Shown piece after piece: positions 16,823-26,000 of a stretch of 64,000 nucleotides of DNA; positions within the stretch are counted from its first letter, which is position 1; every line of letters starts with the position of its first letter. The translations under genes and the position numbers were made by a program. Source of the stretch: Methanoculleus methanifontis (GTDB taxonomy: Archaea; Halobacteriota; Methanomicrobia; Methanomicrobiales; Methanoculleaceae); NCBI RefSeq assembly GCF_030464365.1, contig NZ_VCYI01000010.1:1-64000 (forward strand), written 5' to 3'. The notes below the pieces were generated by a model. The model was not told where the DNA came from and did not search any database. It saw only the letters and a program-made list of their open reading frames with translations.

Positions 16823-16969
16823 ATGGCAAAACCGATAGAACTTGGGCTTGTCCTGGAGGGGGAAGACGCCCGGCGGTTCCAGCGCTATTTGGACCACCCC
16901 ACAGACACCGATGACGGCCGCGAGTTGATCCGCGAAGCCGCCATCCTTGCCCGCGAGATGCGACTTTGA
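16823..16969 (+). CDS. Small antitoxin-like protein upstream of a GNAT acetyltransferase
   Basis: This 48-residue acidic protein begins MAKPIELGLVLEGEDARRFQ and ends AREMRL. A GGAGGGAAAGAAG ribosome-binding site precedes the ATG. The stop lies 3 bases before the GNAT ATG, or overlaps its alternative TTG start. The position, small size and coupling match antitoxin-toxin order. However, the sequence does not look like the ribbon-helix-helix DUF1778 antitoxins usually paired with GNAT toxins; it is mostly helical. The antitoxin role is inferred from context only. Confidence 0.6.
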   Translation: MAKPIELGLVLEGEDARRFQRYLDHPTDTDDGRELIREAAILAREMRL

Positions 16970-16971
16970 AT

Positions 16972-17508
16972 ATGAAGATACCCCTTAGTAATCTATCTTT
17001 TTCTCTTCTCAATGAGGACATTGACATTTCAGCATTCCGATGCGGAGAACCTGATCTGACTGAGTTCCTGATCGAAGATGCGCTCGAAAACCAGGCTGCC
17101 CGGCTGTCGGTCACGCGAATCGTGCTGCATGAAGGGCAAGTCGTCGGGTTTTTCACGCTCACCAACGACTGCATCATCAGGAAAAGTGTCAGTGACGACG
17201 ACGGCGAAGAATGGTATCCATACCCGCACTATCCGGCGCTGAAGATCGCACGACTGGCAACGCACCAGGAGTTTGAGGGCCGGGGTATCGGACGAGCAAT
17301 GTTGTTGAAGACGGTGGCCATCGCCATGCGGCTCTCGCAGTATGTGGGGTGCCGCATGATCACGGTTGATGCAAAACCGAAGTCTGAGGGATTTTATCTG
17401 AAATACGGCTTTCAAAAGGCTCTAACAAATAAGAAGAAGGATACGATTCCTCTCTATCGTGACTTCTATCGATCTTACCAGGAAGCCGAGAAGGGTATGA
17501 GCCTCTGA
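16972..17508 (+). CDS. GNAT-family acetyltransferase, possible toxin
   Basis: This protein has 178 residues from the ATG at 16972; a TTG at 16966 is possible. The acetyl-CoA loop is in HQEFEGRGIGRAMLLKTV (the R/Q-x-x-G-x-G/A motif). The end SEGFYLKYGFQKAL is the usual GNAT last strand. The N-terminal ISAFRCGEPDLTEFLIEDA and the phrase MITVDAKPKSEGFYLKYGF resemble TacT/AtaT-type toxins, which acetylate aminoacyl-tRNA. It is coupled to the 48-residue gene upstream, supporting a toxin-antitoxin pair, but no activity can be claimed. Relics of one coiled-coil gene flank the pair. Confidence 0.75.
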   Translation: MKIPLSNLSFSLLNEDIDISAFRCGEPDLTEFLIEDALENQAARLSVTRIVLHEGQVVGFFTLTNDCIIRKSVSDDDGEEWYPYPHYPALKIARLATHQEFEGRGIGRAMLLKTVAIAMRLSQYVGCRMITVDAKPKSEGFYLKYGFQKALTNKKKDTIPLYRDFYRSYQEAEKGMSL

Positions 17509-17530
17509 CTGTTTTTGATGATAGATTGCG

Positions 17531-17635
17531 ATGATGAACACGATGCAGGCCAGTGTCGCGGACGATCTCGAGGCGTTGCAGAAGTTAGGGGATGCGCGGA
17601 TTAAGGCGTTGATAGGAGAGGCAGATAAGAACTAA
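17531..17635 (+). pseudogene. Coiled-coil protein relic, copy 2
   Basis: The 34-residue frame MMNTMQASVADDLEALQKLG continues DARIKALIGEADKN. It matches the end of the frame at 16592-16755 at most positions, including MMNxMQA, EALQ and DARI. Only the C-terminal third is present. It starts 22 bases after the GNAT stop, so the two copies bracket the acetyltransferase pair. Confidence 0.5.
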
Positions 17636-17639
17636 TTGT

Positions 17640-18719
17640 TCAGGCACCCCGGGCGGATTCTTTCTCAACTTTCCTTTTATATGCCTTCCTGCATCTATCT
17701 GAGCAGTATTGTCCTTTTCCCTCTGATCTCTTCATTCGCTTACGCTGGATGATACCACCGCAATTATCGCACCGGGGTAGGTCGTCGATGGACTGGTTGG
17801 GAGAAATCATTTCCTCAACCCCCTGCCCGCAATTATCGCGCCCAGGTGGTTCGTCGGTGGGGGTATGAATTCTGGAAAATGTCTTGGTTTGCGCTTTGTA
17901 GTGATCTAGGATTAATTGAAGATCATCAATGGAGATATGAGGTATGGAAGAGCCGCTCATATCGAGGTGGTGTCTGACGTTGATCCATCCATCAGGCGCA
18001 ATTTTCTTAAAATTCCCTCTACTGTAGTTGTATCGGTATCTCTGACGTTCTAGCTGGGCTTTATATCTGCACTCCTGAGAGCAGTATTTTTGTCCGGGCG
18101 CAATGCTGTAGTACGCGTCAACCGTGCGGACCGCTGGCCGGCGATGAGGATTGCCCGGGAGCAGCCAGTTGTGACAATATTGGCAGGTAGGTTCGTGGAC
18201 GGTGTAAATATACGGTTTGCCGGTTTTCCTATCGAACTGTTCAGGATCGAGCCTGTGACATACCTCTGAGTGCGTCCCTGTCTCGAAGGGGAACGGGAGA
18301 TGCCAGAGATGTACCGTGGGAAAAAGATCCGTGCTTCCAAGATGTCTATCGTCATCACCTGGGATGCGATACCCTTTGATAGGATATTTTGGCATGAGTG
18401 GTTGTTGTTGCCCCTTCCTCTGATATTTGACGCGAAGATAATATCGGATCTCGCTCGGTCCGATCAGAACCTCGTTGCCTATCGTCGCCCGGAAGTTCGA
18501 TCCGCCCCGCTTCTCTACTATCCAAAAATCAGAAATAGATCTTGACGTTGGCAATTCCTCCTTCATCTCGGGGCGGTACCAATAGAACTTCTTCTCTGAT
18601 AGGAAGATGTGTTCTTCGTTTGGAGAAAAGAAGATTACATCACGTATTGCGATTTCACATTTCATACTATGACACGTGTTATGTTTTGTCCGAGATAATT
18701 CTTTAATGCCCTCAATCAT
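17640..18719 (-). CDS. Zinc-finger protein of unknown function
   Basis: This 359-residue protein has three cysteine modules. The first is TCQYCHNWLLPGN (about 186-198), paired with KYCSQECR further on. The second is DNCGQG. The third is PRCDNCGGIIQRKRMKRSEG, paired with QYCSDRCRKAYKRK at the end. The last looks like a treble-clef zinc ribbon of the kind found beside phage and restriction genes. The N-terminal half (HIFLSEKKFYWYRPEM) has no recognised fold. Base composition is more AT-rich than the core genes, suggesting acquired DNA. A later start at Met19 is possible. Confidence 0.55.
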   Translation of the reverse strand: MIEGIKELSRTKHNTCHSMKCEIAIRDVIFFSPNEEHIFLSEKKFYWYRPEMKEELPTSRSISDFWIVEKRGGSNFRATIGNEVLIGPSEIRYYLRVKYQRKGQQQPLMPKYPIKGYRIPGDDDRHLGSTDLFPTVHLWHLPFPFETGTHSEVCHRLDPEQFDRKTGKPYIYTVHEPTCQYCHNWLLPGNPHRRPAVRTVDAYYSIAPGQKYCSQECRYKAQLERQRYRYNYSRGNFKKIAPDGWINVRHHLDMSGSSIPHISIDDLQLILDHYKAQTKTFSRIHTPTDEPPGRDNCGQGVEEMISPNQSIDDLPRCDNCGGIIQRKRMKRSEGKGQYCSDRCRKAYKRKVEKESARGA

Positions 18720-18793
18720 CCTTGCGTTATATGGCCTTTTATTCTATATACCCTTGTATAAATGAGATGGGGTGAACAGAACTGCCATCAGTA

Positions 18794-19273
18794 GTGATCT
18801 ACGCAGACGGCACCCACCACGTTCAGACATCGGTGACGATTCCAAAGGAACTTCACACCTTCACTAAGCGTGAAGGGATCTCGTTCAGTGCTGCACTGAG
18901 GCGGGTGCTTGAACATGAGAGAGAAGATCGCGAGAGGGGTTGCAATGCGCCAACATCAGTCCTCTCCCGCCAGATCCCACCCGCCCTTAATTCAGAGGTG
19001 AGCAGGGTGATCACCAGTCTTCCCGCTGGAGGCATAAGTGTCGCCCCTGCCAACCGGGAGCACCCCCGGCTCGTGACTCGTGAGACGATCGAGCTCTTCG
19101 AGAAGACAAATCCTGCGCTCAAGGGGATCGGCAGGACCATGGTCGATATGGGGCTGTGGGTTGTAGACGAAAACAGCGGCGAGAAAGCAAGCAGGAGAGC
19201 AGGCATGCCAGGGATGTATGCCTGCAGTGACATCCGGGAGCGACCAAATGCCAACATTGATGGATACGCCTAA
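18794..19273 (+). CDS. Ribbon-helix-helix N-terminal domain protein
   Basis: Translation from the GTG at 18794 gives 159 residues. Residues about 8-45 (HVQTSVTIPKELHTFTKREG, then FSAALRRVLEHE) form a beta strand and two helices like a CopG/MetJ-type ribbon-helix-helix DNA-binding domain. The remaining 110 residues are of unknown fold. It is probably an accessory-island regulator. The start is uncertain: no clear ribosome-binding site is seen, and a slightly longer frame without a standard start exists. It is divergent from the zinc-finger gene, so it may regulate that gene. Confidence 0.55.
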   Translation: MIYADGTHHVQTSVTIPKELHTFTKREGISFSAALRRVLEHEREDRERGCNAPTSVLSRQIPPALNSEVSRVITSLPAGGISVAPANREHPRLVTRETIELFEKTNPALKGIGRTMVDMGLWVVDENSGEKASRRAGMPGMYACSDIRERPNANIDGYA

Positions 19274-19554
19274 ACGCTTACGCTTTTCGACGTACTCTGG
19301 CTCCCTTTCTCTCGATCACCTCACGCCAGAATGTCGATCCGAAGGCACGCTTTGCGGATCCTTTGGCACGACCAACGGAGCGTGCCGGCTCCGGTGCGAT
19401 AGGGGATGTTTGCTCTTGCGGATGGGTCTCGTACGACCTGTAGCTGGCGGCGCGGCGGTGAGCAAGCGGGGAGAGGTTGTCCAAGTGCATAGCGAGACTA
19501 TCGACGACGAGGAGGAGTGATGTCCCTCCCCTCTCTTTCTCCCGGGTGCGGCTG

Positions 19555-19713
19555 ATGAACCCCTCCGGCAGCCCAAAGCGGCCACCCCGGACGATCAAAG
19601 TTGAGCACAGCACCTTCGTCCGTCTGTGGATGCTGAAGCACCGGCTCGGGATGCCTTCGTATGACGCGGTGATCCGGCACCTCCTGAAGCAGGCTGGCGC
19701 GGAGGAGGAGTGA
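19555..19713 (+). CDS. Small ribbon-helix-helix-like protein
   Basis: The ATG at 19555 gives 52 residues: a basic proline-rich N-terminus, then TIKVEHSTFVRLWMLKHRLG and a PSYDAVIRHLLKQAG second helix. This strand-helix-helix order is typical of small archaeal and phage ribbon-helix-helix DNA binders. A longer in-frame start at 19477 is possible. The ATG overlaps the TGA of an 11-codon upstream frame that itself begins at the stop of another frame, so translational coupling of very small ORFs is possible. Confidence 0.5.
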   Translation: MNPSGSPKRPPRTIKVEHSTFVRLWMLKHRLGMPSYDAVIRHLLKQAGAEEE

Positions 19714-19751
19714 TCGGGTTGCCGGAAACGATCCCTGTCGAATAGATCCTT

Positions 19752-19763
19752 GCTCTATATATA
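19752..19763 (+). promoter_or_regulatory. TATA box for the lipoprotein gene at 19786
   Basis: CTATATATACC lies about 30 bases before the ATG at 19786. With a TATA-to-start distance of about 25, transcription would begin close to that ATG, giving a nearly leaderless mRNA. This favours the ATG at 19786 over the upstream TTG at 19750, which overlaps the box. Confidence 0.6.
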
Positions 19764-19785
19764 CCCCAATCCCTTATCCCCTCTC

Positions 19786-20319
19786 ATGACTGGTGCGGAA
19801 TCTTCTTTCTGGACCCCGGCGCGCGCTCTTGTGACGATCGGGGCAATCCTACTCATTGTGGTGACAGCCGGATGTGTGAGTACTCCCGCCGAGACGGCGA
19901 CGGATGCCGCCGTTAGAGAACTCCATGCAGCGGTTAATGCTCAGGATATCGGATTAGGGAATATTACTAATATTGATTCCGAGTTTGTTGATGGGAAATT
20001 TGTTGTGTACTCCGGCGATCCAGCTGGTATCATGTACGCGCACGAAAAGTTTGTCGAATCCGCCAAGCATGTGGAGAGGGCAAAACAACACCTAGGCGAG
20101 GCCCGCCACAATATGGACAACTCAGAGGATCTTCTGATGAACGGGCGTATGTTTCAGGCAGCACTGATTGTCGACAACATTGCTCAGCGTGGAATTAGCC
20201 TTACCTCCGAACTCGGGAAACCGTCTCCAAACGCGACAGTTTGTATGATTGATGCTGGGCTGATTGAGCGATACTTACCGGAACGAGACGATATGCTACG
20301 CCTCGCCGGGGTGTTGTGA
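19786..20319 (+). CDS. Putative lipoprotein, unknown function
   Basis: Translation from the ATG at 19786 gives 177 residues. A hydrophobic stretch ends in a lipobox-like VTAGC at about residues 27-31, so the mature protein is probably lipid-anchored outside the cell. The rest is helical (FVESAKHVERAKQHLGEARH) with no known domain. A strong TATA box about 30 bases upstream decides the start. The stop is followed by a T-rich run (TTTTTCTAACTCTTTTTTTA) at about 20359 that can serve as a terminator. Confidence 0.65.
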   Translation: MTGAESSFWTPARALVTIGAILLIVVTAGCVSTPAETATDAAVRELHAAVNAQDIGLGNITNIDSEFVDGKFVVYSGDPAGIMYAHEKFVESAKHVERAKQHLGEARHNMDNSEDLLMNGRMFQAALIVDNIAQRGISLTSELGKPSPNATVCMIDAGLIERYLPERDDMLRLAGVL

Positions 20320-20661
20320 GCGCGGGCGACCCGGCCCATGGATGCCGGGTATGTCCAATTTTTCTAACTCTTTTTTTATACGGCGTTGCTCCGGGCCGTA
20401 AACGCTTCTCCACATCGCGCCACATTCCGATGTTCTCCTCTCGCCACGCCTCCTTACACCTTCGGTTGAAGATAAGCTGGGAAAGCGGCAGACAATATCG
20501 GGACGCACATAAGGAGCTGTTCGCCGCCCCATCAACCACTCCGTTTGCACAGGGCATGAGCTTGGCCGCGGCAGGAGATCGCGGCATAATCGCTATACTC
20601 ATCGCACAGACTCGGAAATCAATTCGAAACGCTTTTCACACCTACCGCCGATGTGGGCCAT
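20320..20661. other. Intergenic region with no supported gene
   Basis: This 342-base stretch starts with a T-rich terminator-like run (about 20359-20378). Minus-strand frames here (for example one containing EENIGMWRDVEKRLRPGA) have no family match I can recognise and no ribosome-binding site. They could be a decayed gene. Only a weak TATA-like ATACTC is seen before the next lipoprotein. Confidence 0.3.
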
Positions 20662-21459
20662 ATGAAGCCCCCCTTTGTTCTCGCGGTCCTCCTGGTCGCT
20701 CTACTCCTCGTTTGCGGCTGCACCGGGACCACGTCCGATGAAACAGGAACTGCCGCGACTCCGACCACTACAGCGATCGAAACCGCGCCGCCCTCGACGC
20801 CGGTAGAAACCGCGACAGAGACCCGCACGCAACCGACTGCACGACCGACCGCACAACCGACAATATACATCCCGAAGTACACCGCGGGCGAGATCCTGAG
20901 AAATGCCGACGCGAGCGATATCCGGCTGATCACAAAGGTGAGCCAGAACCGGTATCAGATGCGGACGGTCACATTCGCCGATGACGACTTGTATATAAAG
21001 GCAGATAAGTCATTCCAAGAGATGGGGAGCGGATGCGACGCCCGGGAGTTCGATAAGATGGTGTTCGTGTCGATGGGGCCTGTCTCAAGTGTCCTCGTCC
21101 GGGACGCTAACGGGAACGCCTATGGGTTCCTAGAATACCAGGACGAGAGCACTATGAAGTTTGAGCGCCCCTCTCCAGAGAAACTCACTGGCGACGTGAA
21201 ATACATCCTGGAGATCTGGTATAGCGGGGACGTACGGGTCTATGCCTCGATCGGCTCGGTGACGACTACAAAGACATATCCCGTCAACGGTTACAGCGAG
21301 ATCGTCCTTGGCGAGGATGAGCGCGCATTCGTCAGCGTGAGTAAGGACGATTACGGTTCTGGAACGTTGAAGGCCACCCTGAAGGCGGATGGTGTCCTAG
21401 TAGCTGAGGGTGAGACTAACGATAAATACGGTCACGTCTCGCTGTCATTCTACACATAA
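20662..21459 (+). CDS. Putative lipoprotein with Thr/Pro-rich linker
   Basis: The ATG at 20662 (MKPPFVLAVLLVALLLVCGC) gives 265 residues; a GTG three codons upstream is possible. A lipobox (LVCGC) is followed by a Thr/Pro/Glu-rich linker of about 50 residues and then a beta-rich domain beginning PKYTAGEILRNADASD. The opening of that domain resembles PKYQPGDIIDSDPTYSD in the lipoprotein at 59282-59719, suggesting a shared surface-domain family. Function is unknown. It probably sits on the outer face of the membrane. Confidence 0.7.
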   Translation: MKPPFVLAVLLVALLLVCGCTGTTSDETGTAATPTTTAIETAPPSTPVETATETRTQPTARPTAQPTIYIPKYTAGEILRNADASDIRLITKVSQNRYQMRTVTFADDDLYIKADKSFQEMGSGCDAREFDKMVFVSMGPVSSVLVRDANGNAYGFLEYQDESTMKFERPSPEKLTGDVKYILEIWYSGDVRVYASIGSVTTTKTYPVNGYSEIVLGEDERAFVSVSKDDYGSGTLKATLKADGVLVAEGETNDKYGHVSLSFYT

Positions 21460-21521
21460 CCCTTTTTACGTGCAGTCTCCTCGGGGTGCATGTGACCGAT
21501 ATGTAATCCGGACCCGCCCCG

Positions 21522-21764
21522 GTGCCGCCGGCCTGCTCGCACTGTGGCGCGGCCCTGTGTGCAGAGGCTCGCTTCTGCGCCGCGTGCGGGATGCCCCTGA
21601 CAGAAGAGGCCGCGGCCGAGCGCCTGGGTGACCTGCTCGCGAAAGACGCCGGGATCGCCCGGGACAATCCCCGGCTGCAGGCGGCGCTTGCCCGCGTCCG
21701 CGAGGAGGAGCCGGAGGCGTGGAATGCCTTACTGCAGAAGATCGCCCCGCGGGCGACGGCATAA
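21522..21764 (+). CDS. Zinc-ribbon small protein
   Basis: Translation from the GTG at 21522 gives 80 residues. CSHCG (5-9) and CAACG (about 19-23) form a classic zinc-ribbon knuckle pair, followed by a charged helical tail ending ALLQKIAPRATA. No enzymatic domain is present, so it is probably an adaptor or nucleic-acid-binding protein. The start is uncertain because no ATG and no clear ribosome-binding site are seen. It lies at the end of the accessory island, before carA. Confidence 0.55.
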   Translation: MPPACSHCGAALCAEARFCAACGMPLTEEAAAERLGDLLAKDAGIARDNPRLQAALARVREEEPEAWNALLQKIAPRATA

Positions 21765-21943
21765 CCCTGCCCTCTCTTTTGCTCGAACACCACCATGACG
21801 GGGATCCCCAGCCGTCAGGTGAAGGCGCAAACCTCTTCCATGTTCAGAACAATAGAGTATGTGAATATGGGTGAATATTCCCCAAATGCGAAGGCGTAAT
21901 CTATTCGTTTTGAGCCCTCGAATCGCTATTATCTCCATGCCAC

Positions 21944-21953
21944 AATTATATTA
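21944..21953 (+). promoter_or_regulatory. TATA box for carAB
   Basis: AATTATATTA lies 31-40 bases before the carA ATG, the expected distance for a short leader. Confidence 0.6.
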
Positions 21954-21983
21954 AGGAATCTGATCCACATGATATGGTAATTC

Positions 21984-23039
21984 ATGAAGGCGGTTCTGGG
22001 TCTTGAAGACGGAACATTTGTTGTAGGGGATGGTTTTGGCGTTGAGGGGACATGTTCCGGCGAACTCGTCTTCACGACGCAGATGACCGGGTACATGGAG
22101 GCATTGACTGACCCCAGTTATGCCGGACAGATTTTGATGTTTACGTATCCCCTCATCGGGAACTATGGTGTAGATCAGCAGAATTTCGAGAGTCCGATGG
22201 TTCATGCGCGGGGCTGCGTCGCGCGTGAGATCGCCGCGGTACCCGCCGCGCTCCCCTCGGTTGCAGAATATTTTGAAGAGAACGGCCTTCTCGGGATATC
22301 GGGCGTCGATACCCGCAGCCTGACGATAAAGACCCGGACGGTCGGCACGCTCAGGACATCGCTCATCGTCGGGAGTGATGACGGAGAAGAGGCGGTCAGG
22401 CGCGCCCGGGCAGCTCCCCCGATCAGTGACGTCGACCTCATCGGGAGCGTCTCCTCTCCCGAGCCCTACCGGATCGCAGGTCCCGGAAAGCGGATCGCCG
22501 TCATCGATCTCGGTGTGAAGCGGCACATCCTTGAGAGCCTTGGCCACCGGGGTGCCGACATCCACGTATTTCCGCACACCGCCGCGCCGGACGAGGTGAT
22601 GGCCGCAGAGCCCGACGCACTCTTCGTCAGCAACGGCCCCGGCGACCCGAGGCGGGCTACGCACGCCATCCGGTGCGTCCGGGATCTGGCCGGCGAGGTT
22701 CCGGTCATCGGGATCTGCATGGGCATCCAGGTGGCCGCGCTCGCGCTCGGTGCCGAGACCTACAAGATGAAGTTCGGTCACCGGGGAACAAACCAGCCGG
22801 TCCGCTACAAGGACGGGAGCATCTACATCACGACGCAGAACCACGGGTTCGCGATGGACGAAGAGACCCTGCCCGAGGGATGCACGGTCTCGTACCGGAA
22901 CGTGAACGACGGCACGGTTGAGGGGTTCGAGAACCGTGATCTTGGCATCACCTGCGTCCAGTTCCACCCGGAGGCGCACGGCGGCCCCCGGGACACGGAG
23001 ATGCACTTCTTTGACCGTATATACAGGGAGATCCCATAA
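21984..23039 (+). CDS. carA: Carbamoyl-phosphate synthase small subunit
   Basis: This 351-residue glutamine amidotransferase subunit releases ammonia from glutamine for carbamoyl phosphate, used in arginine and pyrimidine synthesis. The nucleophile Cys lies in IGICMGIQVAALALGAE (near residue 245). The His and Glu of the triad are in VQFHPEAHGGP. The N-terminal CPSase domain starts MKAVLGLEDGTFVVGDGFGV. Its stop TAA shares a base with the carB ATG, so the two are translationally coupled. A TATA box lies 31-40 bases upstream. Confidence 0.97.
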   Translation: MKAVLGLEDGTFVVGDGFGVEGTCSGELVFTTQMTGYMEALTDPSYAGQILMFTYPLIGNYGVDQQNFESPMVHARGCVAREIAAVPAALPSVAEYFEENGLLGISGVDTRSLTIKTRTVGTLRTSLIVGSDDGEEAVRRARAAPPISDVDLIGSVSSPEPYRIAGPGKRIAVIDLGVKRHILESLGHRGADIHVFPHTAAPDEVMAAEPDALFVSNGPGDPRRATHAIRCVRDLAGEVPVIGICMGIQVAALALGAETYKMKFGHRGTNQPVRYKDGSIYITTQNHGFAMDEETLPEGCTVSYRNVNDGTVEGFENRDLGITCVQFHPEAHGGPRDTEMHFFDRIYREIP

Positions 23040-26000
23040 TGCCGAAGAAATCTCATATTAAGAAAGTTCTCATCATCGGTTCCGGCCCCATCCAGATCGG
23101 GCAGGCGGCCGAGTTCGATTTCTCGGGGTCGCAGGCCTGTCGCGCGCTCCGGGAGGAGGGCGTCGAGGTCGTCCTCGTCAACTCGAACCCCGCGACGATC
23201 CAGACCGACCCCGATACCGCGGACGTCATCTACATCGAGCCGCTGAAGGCCGAACTCATCGCGAAGATCATCGCAAAGGAAAAGCCCGACGGGATCCTGA
23301 GCGGCATGGGCGGCCAGACCGGCCTCAACATGACCGCGGAACTCGCGGAGATGGGTGCGCTCGACGGTGTCGAGATCCTCGGGACGCCGCTTGAGGCGAT
23401 CTACCGGGGCGAAGACCGGGAACAGTTCCGCGACCTGATGAACGCCATCGACGAACCCGTTCCCCGGAGCATGATCATCGAGCACATGAACCAGATCGAC
23501 GAGGCGATCCGCGAGGTCGGTCTCCCGGCGATCATCCGGCCGGCATACACCCTGGGTGGTTCCGGCGGCGGCGTGGCGCACACGCCCGAGGAGATGCGGC
23601 GGATATGCGAGCTCGGGCTCGCTCGCTCCCGGATCCATCAGGTGCTTGTGGAGGAGAGCGTCGCCGGGTGGAAGGAGATCGAGTTCGAGGTGATGCGGGA
23701 CGCGTCCGATACCTGCATCATCGTCTGCGGGATGGAGAACGTCGACCCGATGGGCATCCACACCGGTGAGAGCGTCGTCGTCGCGCCCATTCTCACGTTG
23801 CGGGACGATGAGTTCCAGACGCTCCGGACCGCCGCGATAAAGATCATCCGGGCGCTCGACGTCCAGGGCGGCTGCAACATCCAGTTCGCCTACCGCAACG
23901 GCGACTACCGGATCATCGAGGTGAACCCTCGTGTCTCCCGATCGTCCGCGCTCGCTTCCAAGGCGACCGGCTACCCGATCGCCCGGGTTGCGGCAAAGAT
24001 CGCGATCGGGCTTCGGCTCGACGAGATCATGAACACCGTGACCGGCGTCACCCCGGCATCCTTCGAGCCCGCGATCGACTACGTAGTGGTGAAGGTGCCC
24101 CGGTGGCCGTTCGACAAGTTCGGGTCGGCCGACCGGACGCTTACCACGGCGATGAAGAGCACCGGCGAGGTCATGGCAATCGGGCGGACGGTCGAGGAGG
24201 CGTTCAAGAAGGCGCTCCGGTCGCTCGATAACGATATGCAGCGGCACACGAACCCAAGCGAGATCCGGATGATCCTGACGTCCCCGACGGACGAGCGGTT
24301 CGGGTGCCTCTTCGACGCCTTCCGCGAGGGCTTCACGATCGAGGAGGTTGGCGAACTCACGGCAATCACGCCGTTCTTTTTAGAGAAGATCAAGAACATC
24401 GTCGACCTTGAACGGAAACTCGAGACCGATTTCGAACCGGAGGACGTCAGAATCGCCCGGCGCTACGGTTTCTCGGACGAAGACCTCCTGGCGCTGACGA
24501 AGAAGACCGCCGCCAAGATCGAGGCGCTCTCCGGAACGCCGACCTACAAGATGGTGGACACCTGCGCCGCCGAGTTCCCGGCGACGACGCCCTACTTCTA
24601 CTCCACCTGGGAGGAGGGGTGCGAGCTCGTCCGGGACGGCGCGAAGAAGGTGCTGATCCTCGGTTCCGGGCCGATCCGGATCGGCCAGGGGATCGAGTTC
24701 GACTACTGCACCGTCCACGCGGTGATGGCGCTTCGCGAAGAAGAGGGGATCGAGGTCCATATCGTCAACAACAACCCCGAGACGGTCTCGACCGATGCCG
24801 ACACCTCCGATCGGCTCTTCTTTGAGCCGATGCAGCTCGAGGACGTCGTGAACATCCTCAAGAAGGACGACTACTACGGCGTCATGGTCCAGTTCGGCGG
24901 CCAGAACTCGGTGAACCTGGCCGTGCCGCTGGAAGCGGAGATCAAACGTCTCGGTCTGGCGACGAAGATCCTCGGCACGTCGCCCGATGCCATGGATGCG
25001 GCGGAGGACCGCGACCGGTTCAGCCGGCTCCTGACCAGGCTCGATATCCCGAGCCCGGCGAACAGTTCCGCCTACTCCGAGGAGGAGGCACGGAAGATGG
25101 CCGGGGAGATCGGCTACCCGGTGCTGGTCAGGCCGTCCTACGTCCTCGGCGGCCGGGCGATGGAACTCGTCCACGACGAGGCCGAACTCGAGAGTTATAT
25201 CAAGGAGGCCGTCCGGGTGAGCCGGAAGCACCCGGTGCTGATCGATTCCTTCCTCCAGAATGCCGTCGAGGTCGACGTCGATGCGGTCTCTGACGGGACG
25301 GACGTCCTGATCGGCGGCATCATGGAGCACATCGAGTGGGCCGGCGTCCACTCCGGCGACTCGGCCTGCGTCATACCGGCGCAGTCCCTCTCGCCCTCGG
25401 TGATCGCGCGGGTGCGCGACTACACGAAGAAGATCGCTCTCGGCCTCGGGGTCTTCGGGCTGATCAACATCCAGTATGCCGTTAGAAACGACGTGGTCTA
25501 TGTCCTGGAGGCGAACCCGCGTGCGAGCCGGACGGTGCCGTTCGTCGCGAAGGCGACGGGCATCGCGCTCGCGAAGATCGCGGCGAAGGTGATGGTGGGG
25601 CGCAAACTCGCCGATATGGATGTTGCCGAACGGGAGATCGAGCACGTTGCGGTCAAAGAGGTGCTCCTGCCCTTCAACAAACTCCCCGGCGTCGACACTG
25701 TCCTCGGCCCGGAGATGAAGAGCACCGGCGAGGTGATGGGCATCGATTACGACTTCGGCCGTGCCTACTACAAGGCATGCACTGCTGCAGAGAACACCCT
25801 GCCGACGAGCGGCAACGTCTTCATCTCGGTGACGGACGAGCAGAAAGAGGAACTCCTGCCGGTCGCCCGGAAACTCCGGGGACTCGGCCTCTCGCTCTAC
25901 GGGACGAGCGGGACGGTCGACTTCCTCACCCAGAACGGCGTCGAGGCGAACCTTGTGCGGAAGGTCCAGGAAGGTTCCCCGAACGTCATCGACGCGATGC

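Noticed and set aside
20201-20602. Minus-strand frames convergent with the lipoprotein gene at 19786
   Set aside because: Two overlapping frames with no family match or start signal; possibly a decayed gene.
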